Source: a virus
Strand: one strand, 5' to 3'
DNA: 55,436 bases
Virus record (IMG/VR): IMGVR_UViG_3300005529_000045
Coordinates: 1-55,436 of that record
Within the stretch, counting starts at the first letter, position 1; each line of letters opens with the position of its first letter. The position numbers and the translations under genes were made by a program. Under the pieces are notes generated by a model that had not been told where the DNA came from, ran no database searches, and saw nothing but the letters and a program-made list of their open reading frames with translations. Of this stretch, positions 6,040 through 13,120 are shown one piece after another.

Positions 6040-6264
6040 ATGGCCGAACCCCTCAGCCATAACCACGAGCGCAGGCTCGCCGCGCTGGAGCAATCTCCGC
6101 CCCTCACCGCCGAGCAGCGCCTCGAATGCCTGCGCCTCGCCATCGGCGTGTATGGCGCCCCGGACGCCCGCAGTAATGGCCCGTGGGGACCGGAGGGCAT
6201 CGTCAACGCCGCGCGCCAGTTTGAGGCGTACGTGCGCGGCGAGCCGGGCGACGGGGCCGCATGA
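6040..6264 (+). CDS. Small helical protein, paralogue A
   Basis: This 74-aa protein starts at MAEPLSHNHERRLAALEQ. The core PPLTAEQRLECLRLAIGVYG and the later GIVNAARQFEAYVRGEP are repeated closely in the next gene, so the two form a tandem duplicated pair. It is mostly helical and charged, with no cysteine motif. It ends in an ATGA overlap with its paralogue. The function is unknown. As one of the first rightward early genes it is likely made soon after induction or infection. Confidence 0.7.
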   Translation: MAEPLSHNHERRLAALEQSPPLTAEQRLECLRLAIGVYGAPDARSNGPWGPEGIVNAARQFEAYVRGEPGDGAA

Positions 6265-6437
6265 TGGCGACGCCGCCCCTCACCGCCGAACAACGCCTCG
6301 AATGCCTGCGGCTGGCGGTCGCTGCCTTTGCGCAGCGACAAGCACCCGGCACGGGAACGTCAGCCGAAGGGATCATCGCCGCGGCGCAGCAGTTCGAGAG
6401 TTACGTGCGCGGCAGACCCGAGGCACCCGGATGTTAG
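6261..6437 (+). CDS. Small helical protein, paralogue B (58 aa)
   Basis: This short gene begins MMATPPLTAEQRLECLRLAV and contains GIIAAAQQFESYVRGRPE, matching paralogue A along its whole length apart from A's first dozen residues. The two genes overlap by four bases (ATGA), so they are probably translated together. The conserved ends and diverged middle show an old duplication kept under protein-level selection (inference). The stop overlaps that of the convergent gene at 6434. Confidence 0.68.
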   Translation: MMATPPLTAEQRLECLRLAVAAFAQRQAPGTGTSAEGIIAAAQQFESYVRGRPEAPGC

Positions 6438-6631
6438 CGCACCGGACGCAGTCCTTTCGCCGCCTGCAGGCACGCTGCGTAGGCATCGAGGATTTCAGCC
6501 CTGGTCTTTTTCCATGGGTTGCCGAGGCTGGTGGCGTTGCCGTAGCCGGTCCAATCCTCGGCGCCGGCGATTTGCACCAAGAGCGCGTATGCGACCGCTT
6601 CGGGCGTTTGCGCGGTATCTGCCATTTCCAT
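6434..6631 (-). CDS. Hypothetical protein, 65 aa
   Basis: This starts at MEMADTAQTPEAVAYALLVQ behind a clear GAGGAG ribosome site. It contains GNPWKKTRAEILDAYAACLQ, a helical stretch after a Trp-containing turn. Small proteins of this type are familiar to me from alphaproteobacterial prophages but have no function assigned. It is leftward within the rightward early region, together with the gene at 6686-6820. Confidence 0.75.
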   Translation of the reverse strand: MEMADTAQTPEAVAYALLVQIAGAEDWTGYGNATSLGNPWKKTRAEILDAYAACLQAAKGLRPVR

Positions 6632-6685
6632 TCTCCTCTCGTCATCGAACAGCCGCCAGCGGGTGTCCGGGTTGCGACGCCGGCC

Positions 6686-6820
6686 TCAGGCGAAGTCAAA
6701 GACGAGCTGACGGGGATGCGAGCGCCAGTGCTCCCGCACCCGCTCTCGCCGTCCCAGCCGCGTGCGGTCGTAAGCCCGCACGTGCACGTCTTTGACCCGC
6801 TCGATGGAGTTGCTGTCCAT
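6686..6820 (-). CDS. Small basic protein, 44 aa
   Basis: ATG at 6820, MDSNSIERVKDVHVRAYDRT, then an arginine-rich helix (RLGRRERVREHWRSHPRQL) and the end VFDFA. A ribosome site AGAGGA lies eight bases before the ATG. It precedes the gene at 6631 by 54 bases in the same direction, so the two are probably co-transcribed leftward. The Arg-rich middle could bind nucleic acid, but no family is recognised. Confidence 0.6.
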   Translation of the reverse strand: MDSNSIERVKDVHVRAYDRTRLGRRERVREHWRSHPRQLVFDFA

Positions 6821-7205
6821 CGAGTGGTCCTCTTTTCGCTCCGCGACGGGTGTAAGCCCGTCCCTCCGCAGCGCGTGTTGTCTCGCTGCGCGCAGCGCGT
6901 GAGGCTCGGCGCCGAGCCGAGGGGATCGAAAGACCTGCTGGCGGCTGCTGCATGCAGCTTACGGGCGGCGCCGCAAAACCAAGTTGCACAACGTCTTAGC
7001 GAGCACCGTCCCCGCGGTGATTCGCCAGCAGCCGAGCTGGGCCGCCATCCCGTCCCTGGGGTGGCGTGCCGGGTCAACGGTTCGGTTGATTTCGCCATTT
7101 TGCTGAATTTCCCGAAAATTGCTGCCCCTACAGTGGTTTGCGGGAATGTCCGGTCGCGCGGAAATCCGCGCGCGCGGACAACTAACCTTTTGCCCCCGTT
7201 GGAGA
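6821..7205. other. Non-coding stretch rich in inverted repeats
   Basis: I see no convincing gene. It holds several strong hairpins: GACGGG-6-CCCGTC (6845-6862), the 16-base palindrome GGCTCGGCGCCGAGCC (6903-6918), GCTGCATGCAGC (6947-6958), TCAAC-6-GTTGA near 7073-7088, and a nested structure at 7149-7179 (GTCCG...CGGAC around CGCGCGGA/TCCGCGCG). It lies between divergent gene groups, so promoters for both directions, or a structured RNA, may be here. Confidence 0.5.
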
Positions 7206-7556
7206 ATGCCGCGTTTCACGGCTGAGGCCGTGATCGCCGATATCTCCGACGAGGTGCGGCAGGCTGTCGCAGCCTCCCCCGGCGACAGCGTCACCGCAAA
7301 GCTGCGGGTGACCGCCCGTGCTTTGCGCCTGCGGATCAGTCGTGTGCGCGACTGGTATTACGGGGAGGTACGGCGTGTCGAAGCCCAGGAAGCCGATCAA
7401 ATCCGCTACTACGCGGCCGAGCTCAAGGCCAAGTTGCGGGGTCTGGAAGCTCGGCGCGAAAGCCTGCGCGCCCGCACTCGCGCGGCTGGCATCGCTCCTC
7501 GGCGGACTGTCCATCGCCCTGATGGACCTCGCCGAACGGCTCGAGCCCGAACCTGA
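7206..7556 (+). CDS. Hypothetical early protein; 3' end possibly frameshifted
   Basis: ATG at 7206 after GGAG gives MPRFTAEAVIADISDEVRQA, then RLRISRVRDWYYGEVRRVEA and a helical QIRYYAAELKAKLRGLEARR. This looks like a small regulator family that pairs a helix-turn-helix-like region (residues about 35-55) with a coiled tail. After about residue 88 this frame becomes Arg/Thr-rich and poor. The neighbouring frame reads naturally instead (LARLASLLGGLSIALMDLAE) up to a stop at 7621-7623 that overlaps the next gene as ATGA. The real protein may therefore end at 7623 after a frameshift near 7460-7500. Confidence 0.6.
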   Translation: MPRFTAEAVIADISDEVRQAVAASPGDSVTAKLRVTARALRLRISRVRDWYYGEVRRVEAQEADQIRYYAAELKAKLRGLEARRESLRARTRAAGIAPRRTVHRPDGPRRTARART

Positions 7557-7619
7557 TCTTACCCTCTCGCAGGACGATACCGCCGTCCTGATGCGGCTCG
7601 GTTTCGAGCCGGTCGGGTC

Positions 7620-8069
7620 ATGACCGGGCGCCTCGCGAATTTGTCGGAGATCGAGCGGGCGCGGCGGCTCGACGCCGCGGTCCAGGCGCGCCATGCGGGC
7701 GCCCTTCACCAGGGAGAACAGCTTCGCCGCGGGGATGACCCGCCGGCAGAGACGCCGAGTGCGGGGGATACGGGCCTCGGCTCTCAGGGGACCGGCGCGG
7801 CGCCCCGCGGCGATCCGCCCGGCGATCCGCTCCCGCCCGATAGCGCGGAAGAGCGGCCGGAACCCGATTACCCCGTCGTCACGATCGCGATCGGCGGCCC
7901 CGCGGCGTCGGGGAAATCGGTGCTGGCGCACGTGATCCGCAGCGCCTTGGCGCGCGAGGGCGTCGCCTTCGAGGGGCCACCCGGATTGCCGACGCGCAAC
8001 TGGCACCGGGCGCTGCTGACCCTCGGCCGCCGCGGCCTCTCGGTCGTCATCACCGAAAGGGATTGCTGA
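7620..8069 (+). CDS. P-loop-containing protein, 149 aa
   Basis: The first half (residues 1-80) is a polar, low-complexity region. The second half starts TIAIGGPAASGKSVLAHVI (about residues 88-106), with a Walker A GPAASGKS. A strand LSVVITERDC lies at the end. This is about the size of the first half of a small NTP-binding domain. No Walker B is obvious, so ATP or GTP binding is likely but a full enzyme is doubtful. It overlaps both neighbours (ATGA before, TGATG after). Confidence 0.72.
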   Translation: MTGRLANLSEIERARRLDAAVQARHAGALHQGEQLRRGDDPPAETPSAGDTGLGSQGTGAAPRGDPPGDPLPPDSAEERPEPDYPVVTIAIGGPAASGKSVLAHVIRSALAREGVAFEGPPGLPTRNWHRALLTLGRRGLSVVITERDC

Positions 8070-8323
8070 TGCCGTTCGACGCCGCGATCTGGGAGCCGGC
8101 CCCCTCGCCGCAGCAGGTGCGGCGGCGCCGGCGCGCAACAGCGCTGCGGCTGGGCCTCCTGACCGCTTCCGTCGCCGCGGCGGTGTGGGCGGCGCTCGAC
8201 GCCGCGACCGGCGCGGGGCTCACGGCCGGCGAAATCGAGGCGATCGTCACGTTCGCCTACGGCGTCGGCTGCGGCGCCTGGCTGGCGCTGTTGCTCGATG
8301 CCCGGAGCGGCGGGCGGCCATGA
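8069..8323 (+). CDS. Two-span membrane protein, 84 aa
   Basis: ATG at 8069 overlaps the previous stop, giving MPFDAAIWEPAPSPQQVRRR. A basic cytoplasmic start precedes a hydrophobic segment at about residues 25-48 and a second at about 62-80 (FAYGVGCGAWLALLL). An inner-membrane location is expected. The function is unknown. It sits in a chain of overlapping early genes. Confidence 0.65.
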   Translation: MPFDAAIWEPAPSPQQVRRRRRATALRLGLLTASVAAAVWAALDAATGAGLTAGEIEAIVTFAYGVGCGAWLALLLDARSGGRP

Positions 8324-8333
8324 GCGGGCGGCC

Positions 8334-8570
8334 GTGAGCGACAGGCCCTATCTGCTGCTGCGCCGCGACAAGCCGCAGATGTGGTTTGCGACGGCCGCGG
8401 AGGCGCAGCGCTTTTACGACCAATTGCGCGCCAACAACTACCGCCAGGCGCAGGGCGCGGCCGTGTTCGGCCCCAACCGCTCGGTCTGGTACGCCGCACC
8501 CGGGCGCCATGCGCCGTGGCTCCGGGACGACGAGCGCCGCCGGCGCGAGGCGGGGGCCGCAAAGCGGTGA
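8334..8570 (+). CDS. Hypothetical protein, 78 aa
   Basis: GTG start at 8334 (VSDRPYLLLRRDKPQMWF). An ATG at 8320 stops after five codons, so it cannot be used. The centre (FATAAEAQRFYDQLRANNYR, then FGPNRSVWYAAPG) looks like a small alpha/beta domain, with a basic C-terminus. No family is recognised. It is part of the early operon. Confidence 0.6.
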   Translation: MSDRPYLLLRRDKPQMWFATAAEAQRFYDQLRANNYRQAQGAAVFGPNRSVWYAAPGRHAPWLRDDERRRREAGAAKR

Positions 8571-8584
8571 GGCGGCGGCCTGAC

Positions 8585-8809
8585 ATGAGCGACCCGATCC
8601 TCCCTGACGGCATCCGGGTCGGCGCCGGTCGCGGCGAAGGGGAGCGCGGGGTCGTGCGGCTCGACCTCGCGGCGTCCGACCGCATCGCGCTCGCCGCCGT
8701 GTTGGAGCCGCGCCAGGCGCGGGCCCTGGCGGCCCTCCTGGTGCGCCAGGCCGACGCCGTCGAGGCCGCCGAGCGGGCGCGCGGCCCGCTGCTCGGGGTG
8801 GTGCCGTGA
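8585..8809 (+). CDS. Hypothetical protein, 74 aa
   Basis: ATG at 8585: MSDPILPDGIRVGAGRGEGE, then VVRLDLAASDRIALAAVLEP and a long Ala/Leu-rich helix (ARALAALLVRQADAVEAAE). A small helical protein of unknown role. A 23-codon frame from GTG 8806 to the next ATG at 8874 is linked by overlaps on both sides. It may only serve translational coupling and is not called separately. Confidence 0.6.
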   Translation: MSDPILPDGIRVGAGRGEGERGVVRLDLAASDRIALAAVLEPRQARALAALLVRQADAVEAAERARGPLLGVVP

Positions 8810-8873
8810 CGGCGCTCGGCCACCCGGTTGGGGGGGGCGGCGCCGGCACGGCGACATCAAGCGGCGCCGGCCG

Positions 8874-9542
8874 ATGACAGCACCGCTCCTCGGCGAGCCG
8901 TCGCCAAAACGCAAATCCGCCAGCCACGGCGAGGCGGGCTACGCGCGCAACGCCCGCGACGCGTATTTCACGGAGCCGTGGGTGACGCGGGCGCTGTTGA
9001 AGGCCGCCGATTTGTCACTACCGCCGAGCTGGTCCCTGGCGGATTGCCTGGTCTGGGAGCCGGCGTGCGGGGACGGCCGCATGGCGGCCGAAATCGCCAA
9101 AACCGGTCACCCGGTCTTGTGCTCCGACATCCACGATTACGGTTTTCCGGGCACCGCGATCCTCGACTTCATCCGCGACCCGGCGCCGGCTGAATGGGCG
9201 AGTCCCACCGGTGTCGCCGCGGCGATCGTCACCAACCCGCCGTTCGACCTGGCGCCGGACTTCATCCACCGCGGCCTCGCGCTGACGCAGCCGAACCGCG
9301 GCAAGGTCGCGATCCTCCAGCGCCATGAATTCGATGCGCCGCGCGCGAACTGGCCGCTCTTCCAACCGCCATTCGCGGCCAAGTTGATCCTCCACAAGCG
9401 GCCGCGCTGGTCAACCGAGGACAAGGCCAGCCCGCGTTTTCCCTATGCCTGGTACCTGTGGGACTGGCGGCATCGGGGCGACCCCATCATCCGCTGGCTC
9501 GGCGATCCGGACGGCCCGGCCGGGCAGGGGGCGCTGCTGTGA
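8874..9542 (+). CDS. Class I SAM-dependent methyltransferase, adenine-type
   Basis: This 222-aa enzyme has motif I-like LVWEPACGDGRMAAEIAK (about residues 62-80) and the catalytic NPPF motif IV in AAIVTNPPFDLAPDFI (about 121-136). That combination is typical of DNA N6-adenine methylases of phages. The N-terminus contains YFTEPWVTRALL, a common segment before motif I in this group. A His-Glu-Phe and Lys-Arg-Pro-containing C-terminal half probably shapes the DNA-binding side. It is directly coupled to a second methylase (9539). Together they likely modify phage DNA against restriction. Confidence 0.85.
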   Translation: MTAPLLGEPSPKRKSASHGEAGYARNARDAYFTEPWVTRALLKAADLSLPPSWSLADCLVWEPACGDGRMAAEIAKTGHPVLCSDIHDYGFPGTAILDFIRDPAPAEWASPTGVAAAIVTNPPFDLAPDFIHRGLALTQPNRGKVAILQRHEFDAPRANWPLFQPPFAAKLILHKRPRWSTEDKASPRFPYAWYLWDWRHRGDPIIRWLGDPDGPAGQGALL

Positions 9543-10240
9543 GCCGCATCGAGCATATCGGCGATGCGGTGCTTTATCTCGGCGACTGCCGAGAGATTGC
9601 TCCGGGGCTGTCGGCAGATGCGGTGATTTCCGATCCGCCTTATGGGAGCAAAGTCGAGTATGCTCACTCGAATAAGAGGCGGTTCTACAAGGGCAAAAGC
9701 CAAACCTCGATCGAATCGCGGCGCGAACAGCCGGTCATGGTCGGGGGCTATAATAGCGGCGTCGAATTCGATCCTGCGCCTTGGTTAAAATACGATAATA
9801 TAATTCTTTGGGGCGCCGACCATTTCTGCCGGCTACTGCCGCCGGGGCGGTTTCTAGCCTGGAATAAGCTGGGCGATTGGGAGCCGTTCGATCAGTTCAG
9901 CGATGTTGAGTTCGCGTGGCATAGCCGCCGCGGCGCAGCGCGCGTCTTCTCGCATCGGTGGAAATGGATATTCAGCGATAGAACCAGCGAAGACGGGCTG
10001 AGAGAACATCCGACGCAAAAACCCGTCGAGCTTATGCTGTGGTGCATCCGGCAGGCCGGCATGCCTGAGCGCATTCTTGATCCCTACATGGGCAGCGGCA
10101 CAACCGGTGTTGCCGCCCTACGTCTCGGCCGCAAGTTCATTGGCATCGAGATCGAAGAGCGCTGGTTTGATGTCGCATGCCGCCGCATCGAAGCGGAAGC
10201 GCGACAGGGGAAGCTTGATCTCGCGGAGCCGGCGGCATGA
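9539..10240 (+). CDS. Site-specific DNA methyltransferase (N6-adenine/N4-cytosine, beta-type)
   Basis: The start is GTG 9539, overlapping the previous stop: VSRIEHIGDAVLYLGDCRE. Motif IV AVISDPPYGSKV comes first (about residues 28-39) and the SAM-binding motif I ILDPYMGSGTTGVAALRLG comes near the end (about 180-198). That is the beta-class order of DNA amino-methyltransferases. HPTQKPVELM just before motif I is the usual motif X-like segment. At 233 aa it is a compact, complete enzyme. Its base composition is a little less GC-rich than its neighbours around 9760-9990. Confidence 0.92.
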   Translation: MSRIEHIGDAVLYLGDCREIAPGLSADAVISDPPYGSKVEYAHSNKRRFYKGKSQTSIESRREQPVMVGGYNSGVEFDPAPWLKYDNIILWGADHFCRLLPPGRFLAWNKLGDWEPFDQFSDVEFAWHSRRGAARVFSHRWKWIFSDRTSEDGLREHPTQKPVELMLWCIRQAGMPERILDPYMGSGTTGVAALRLGRKFIGIEIEERWFDVACRRIEAEARQGKLDLAEPAA

Positions 10241-10662
10241 GCGCGCTCGAAACCGTCATTCGGGTCTATCGCGGCTCGGACGGCGAGGCGACGAAGGCGC
10301 TCTATGAGCGGCTGACGGGATTGGGGCCGCTCGGCATCGTCGCGACCAACCTGTTCCGCGCGCAGAAGAATTCGGAGCGCGCCAAGGCCTATCGCGGGCG
10401 GGCGATCGGCAATCTCTGCGCGGCGCTGGCCGAGCACGGGTTGCCCGATGCGGGCGCCTGGGGGTGGGGCGAGGACGACAAGCAGCCCTATCACCGCCAC
10501 GTTCTCTACATCGACCTGCCGACCGGGCAGGTGAGCTTCCACACCGGCGCGCGCGGCGACGGCCCCGACTATCCCCGTGCCTGGGACGGCGTCCCCGGCC
10601 AAAGCGCGGACCGCATCATCCGCTGGTGCGCGCGGCTGCTCGACCATGCGGAGCCGGCATGA
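10237..10662 (+). CDS. Hypothetical phage protein, 141 aa
   Basis: MSALETVIRVYRGSDGEATK begins a protein with a helical first half (KALYERLTGLGPLGIVATNL, then AQKNSERAKAYR). A Trp-rich middle (GAWGWGEDDKQPYHRHVLYI) and GQVSFHTGARGDGPDYPRAW follow. I recognise the sequence type from phages of this group but not a function. It ends in ATGA overlapping the TSCPD gene. Confidence 0.72.
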   Translation: MSALETVIRVYRGSDGEATKALYERLTGLGPLGIVATNLFRAQKNSERAKAYRGRAIGNLCAALAEHGLPDAGAWGWGEDDKQPYHRHVLYIDLPTGQVSFHTGARGDGPDYPRAWDGVPGQSADRIIRWCARLLDHAEPA

Positions 10663-10991
10663 CGGAGCGCATCCCGTTGCCCAACCGCCGCGAGGCCTTC
10701 ACCTGCCAAATCCGGGGCGGCTACGACGCCGCGCTCGGGTTCGACAGCGAGGGGCGCCCGAAGGAAATCTTCCTGTCCGGCGCGAAGGACGGCACCGACA
10801 TGGCGGCGATCCTCGCCGATACCTCGGTCGTCGTGTCGATCGCCCTGCAGCACGGCATCCCGGCGGCCGAACTCGCCCGCTCGATCGCGCGCGAACCGGC
10901 GCTGCCGGACGGCGCGGCGACGCGGGCGGCATCCGTCATCGGAGCGGCCCTCGACCTCTTGGTGCAATACGAACGGGAGGACTGGCGGTGA
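10659..10991 (+). CDS. TSCPD-domain protein (ribonucleotide-reductase-associated type)
   Basis: This 110-aa protein starts at MTERIPLPNRREAFTCQIRG. It shows PNRR, a strand pair, EIFLSGAKDGTDMAAIL and SVVVSIALQHGIPAAELARS. This is the pattern of the TSCPD domain found at the end of B12-dependent ribonucleotide reductases and as a stand-alone protein in many alphaproteobacterial prophages. The classical T-S-C-P-D residues are not seen, so the assignment rests on the overall pattern. A role next to nucleotide metabolism is inferred. Confidence 0.72.
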   Translation: MTERIPLPNRREAFTCQIRGGYDAALGFDSEGRPKEIFLSGAKDGTDMAAILADTSVVVSIALQHGIPAAELARSIAREPALPDGAATRAASVIGAALDLLVQYEREDWR

Positions 10992-11257
10992 AACCCGGTG
11001 CCCTGACAGCCGAGCGCCGGGCGACGCACGGCGACTGGAAGACGACGGCGCGCGCCGCCAACCGGTTGAAGCTGGCGCTCCGGGAAAGCCTCGTCGAGAG
11101 CGCCCAGCCGACCAAGCTCAATGCGCAGCAGCTCGAAGCGCTCGACATGATCCTCGGGAAGATCGCCCGCATCGTCTCGGGCGACCCGAACCATCCCGAC
11201 CATTGGGATGACATCGCGGGTTACGCGCTGCTCGGGCGCGGCGGAGAGGCGCCATGA
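10988..11257 (+). CDS. DUF6378-like hypothetical protein, 89 aa
   Basis: GTG start overlapping the previous stop: VKPGALTAERRATHGDWKTT. It continues AARAANRLKLALRE, LNAQQLEALDMILGKIARIV and GDPNHPDHWDDIAGYALLG. The last segment (DHWDDIAGYA) is the hallmark of a small phage family labelled DUF6378 as I recall. No enzymatic motif is seen. It is coupled on both sides. Confidence 0.72.
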   Translation: MKPGALTAERRATHGDWKTTARAANRLKLALRESLVESAQPTKLNAQQLEALDMILGKIARIVSGDPNHPDHWDDIAGYALLGRGGEAP

Positions 11258-11598
11258 TCCGCTGCACGATCGAGCTCCTGCCGGGCGGGGATGAGGCGCG
11301 CGCCCGCATCGTCGGGCTCATCGAGATTGCCAATATCGGGGTCAACGCGGTCAATCTCGGTCAATACGCGGTCGTCCTGAAGAAATCGCCGCCGTTCCGC
11401 GGCGCCTTGCGGCGGGCCTGGCGCGCGGGAAAAGTGACGGCGGACGATGCTGCGCTGAACAGCGGCGCGCTGCCGGGCGAGGATGACGAGGCGATCGTCG
11501 CCCGTGTCCAGGGCCATCACCGCACCCGCCGCGGCGTCTACGACCTGCTCTATCGGGCGCTCCGGGCCTGCGGGCTCGAGGAGCGCAACCCGGGATGA
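11254..11598 (+). CDS. Conserved hypothetical phage protein, 114 aa
   Basis: MIRCTIELLPGGDEARARIV is followed by GLIEIANIGVNAVNLGQYAV and a C-terminal RRGVYDLLYRALRACGLEE. I know this three-part pattern from many alphaproteobacterial phages, without a function. It is a compact beta-rich N-terminus with a helical C-terminus. It overlaps its neighbours by ATGA on both sides. Confidence 0.75.
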   Translation: MIRCTIELLPGGDEARARIVGLIEIANIGVNAVNLGQYAVVLKKSPPFRGALRRAWRAGKVTADDAALNSGALPGEDDEAIVARVQGHHRTRRGVYDLLYRALRACGLEERNPG

Positions 11599-12113
11599 GC
11601 GACAGATTTCCCGTCCTTAACTCGGGTGGCGCTGAAATCCCCTGGTCGCTGATCGCGCCCCATGAGGCGCAGGCACAGAAAAACCACGACCAGTCGCTGA
11701 GTCGTCTTGCCGCCCGTGGAGGGCTGTCGTGGTGCGAAATGGCGGCCGTGCTCGACGATCGCTCCTGGCGCGCCATGCCCGATGGCGACAGCTTCGCCGC
11801 CGTCCTCTCGCGCCTGGTCGAAAACGAACTCCAGCAGCGAGCGGCGCAGCAAAAACCTATTATCGACCACTTTGTCGCCGGCGTAGCCGCGGAGGCGGAA
11901 CACCAACGCGTGCGGTGGGGCGAAGCGCACGACCGCAATAAATCGGCCGAAGACTGGTTTTGGCTAATCGGCTATCTCGCCGGCAAAGCCTTGCGGGCGA
12001 GCATAGAAGGTGACCGCGACAAAGCCCTGCATCACACGATCAGCGCCGCGGCGGCGCTGTCGCAGTGGCATGCGGCGATCCTGGGTGATGAGCCGCGGGG
12101 CAACCCGCGATGA
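11595..12113 (+). CDS. Hypothetical protein, 172 aa
   Basis: Starts MSDRFPVLNSGGAEIPWSLI. The second half holds EHQRVRWGEAHDRNKSAEDW, then FWLIGYLAGKALRA and DKALHHTISAAAALSQWHAA. This all-helical block has conserved Trp, His and Asp residues and recurs in prophages. The helix layout recalls MazG-like pyrophosphohydrolases, but the acidic catalytic motif is not evident, so I leave it unassigned. It is the last gene of this rightward block before the inserted toxin-antitoxin pair. Confidence 0.7.
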   Translation: MSDRFPVLNSGGAEIPWSLIAPHEAQAQKNHDQSLSRLAARGGLSWCEMAAVLDDRSWRAMPDGDSFAAVLSRLVENELQQRAAQQKPIIDHFVAGVAAEAEHQRVRWGEAHDRNKSAEDWFWLIGYLAGKALRASIEGDRDKALHHTISAAAALSQWHAAILGDEPRGNPR

Positions 12114-12118
12114 CGGCG

Positions 12119-12559
12119 CTACTCGCTCTCGACGAGCGCGTCGATCGGCACGCCGAGGGCGGCGGCGAGGCGGCCCAATGTGTCGATGCTGCCTTGGCGT
12201 TTCCCCGTCTCGATCTGGGCGATCATGTCGCGCGTGACATTGGCTGCCGCGGCGAGGGCCTGCTGGGTCAGGCCCCGGTGCTCGCGCCAGGCGCGCAGCC
12301 GGTGCGTGCCGGCGATCTCGGCCATGAATACCGCCAGCGGGGTCGTCGCCTCACGGCCCGGCGGGAGCGCGGCTTCATAGGCCGCCTGTTCGGCGCGCCC
12401 CTCGGCGAGTGCCAGGCGGTCGGCTTCCTCTTCCGCCAGTTCGTCGAGCGCATTGCGCACGGCCGTGAGCGCCGCCGCGAGCGCATTCCAGTCGCCGCGG
12501 TCGAGGACGACCTCGTCGGCGGTCTCGTGTTTCGGCGTCGGCAGGGTGATCGTCGTCAT
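12119..12559 (-). CDS. XRE-family antitoxin
   Basis: This 146-aa protein has an N-terminal region like small antitoxins (residues 1-65: VLDRGDWNALAAALTAVRNA, Glu-rich) and a C-terminal XRE helix-turn-helix. The latter reads LRAWREHRGLTQQALAAAAN, VTRDMIAQIETGKRQG and LGRLAAALGVPIDALV. It lies 12 bases after the toxin gene, in toxin-first order as in higBA. It should neutralise the toxin and, through its helix-turn-helix, repress the pair at the double operator 12842-12890. Confidence 0.85.
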   Translation of the reverse strand: MTTITLPTPKHETADEVVLDRGDWNALAAALTAVRNALDELAEEEADRLALAEGRAEQAAYEAALPPGREATTPLAVFMAEIAGTHRLRAWREHRGLTQQALAAAANVTRDMIAQIETGKRQGSIDTLGRLAAALGVPIDALVESE

Positions 12560-12571
12560 CGTCTCTCTCCG

Positions 12572-12832
12572 TCAGCGCTTGTAGACATCGCCGCGGGTGC
12601 GGATCGTTTCAACCGCGATCCGCCCCGCCTTGGCGTCGGGGGTGAACAGCACCCGGTATTCCGCGACCTTGAGCCGGAACGTGCCGGGTTCGCCGCGCAC
12701 CGGCTCGATGTCGAGCGAGGGGTCGCGCGGGTTCTGCGCCAATTTGTCGAGCGCCGCGGCGAGCTTCGCCTTGTCGGCAGGCGTGCGCTTGTCGAGGTAG
12801 CGGCGGGCCGGGCGGCTCAGGTCGATCTCCAT
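12572..12832 (-). CDS. RelE/HigB-type toxin
   Basis: An 86-aa toxin from MEIDLSRPARRYLDKRTPAD. It shows the RelE/ParE plan: two helices (ADKAKLAAALDKLAQNP), then PVRGEPGTFRLKVAEYRVLF and AVETIRTRGDVYKR, whose arginines and terminal Tyr-Lys-Arg fit ribosome-dependent mRNA interferases. A GTG at 12856 could add eight residues but lies inside the operator, so I prefer the ATG at 12832. With the following antitoxin it forms a leftward pair inside the rightward operon. It may stabilise the prophage or exclude other phages (inference). Confidence 0.85.
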   Translation of the reverse strand: MEIDLSRPARRYLDKRTPADKAKLAAALDKLAQNPRDPSLDIEPVRGEPGTFRLKVAEYRVLFTPDAKAGRIAVETIRTRGDVYKR

Positions 12833-12841
12833 GCCGCTATT

Positions 12842-12890
12842 GTGACTGATCGTCACGAATGGTGCAAGCGAAATAGTGACCTATCGTCAC
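12842..12890. promoter_or_regulatory. Double operator of the toxin-antitoxin pair
   Basis: GTGACTGATCGTCAC (12842-12856) and GTGACCTATCGTCAC (12876-12890) are two copies of GTGAC-N5-GTCAC, 34 bp apart centre to centre. They lie between the leftward toxin start and the rightward gene at 12914. Autorepression by the antitoxin is the expected use. The rightward early transcript also passes here. Confidence 0.75.
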
Positions 12891-12913
12891 AATTTTGTGC
12901 GCCGGGGTGCGCC

Positions 12914-13120
12914 ATGAGCGACTCGATCGAAGCGCAGCTCGCCGCATTTGATGCGGCCAATGCTGACGAGGTCGGTCGCAGACGCCGCGCGCTCGTCCGC
13001 CGCCTGCGCGGCTATATCCGCGACGGCTGGGTCACCTACGACCCTGACAAAGTCCAACTGACGGCGATCGGCGCCGCCATTGAGCGTGCCGGCCTATATG
13101 GCTGGGGCGGCAGCGCATGA
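12914..13120 (+). CDS. Hypothetical protein, 68 aa
   Basis: MSDSIEAQLAAFDAANADEV is followed by an Arg-rich helix RRRRALVRRLRGYIRDGW and VTYDPDKVQLTAIGAAIERA. Small and helical with a strongly basic patch, so nucleic-acid contact is possible. No family is recognised. It resumes the rightward operon after the toxin-antitoxin pair and overlaps the next gene. Confidence 0.62.
   Translation: MSDSIEAQLAAFDAANADEVGRRRRALVRRLRGYIRDGWVTYDPDKVQLTAIGAAIERAGLYGWGGSA

Noticed and set aside
8806-8877. 23-codon gene between 8809 and 8874
   Set aside because: It is linked by start-stop overlaps, but the Gly/Thr/Ser-only product has no protein-like features. It was treated as a coupling leader at most.
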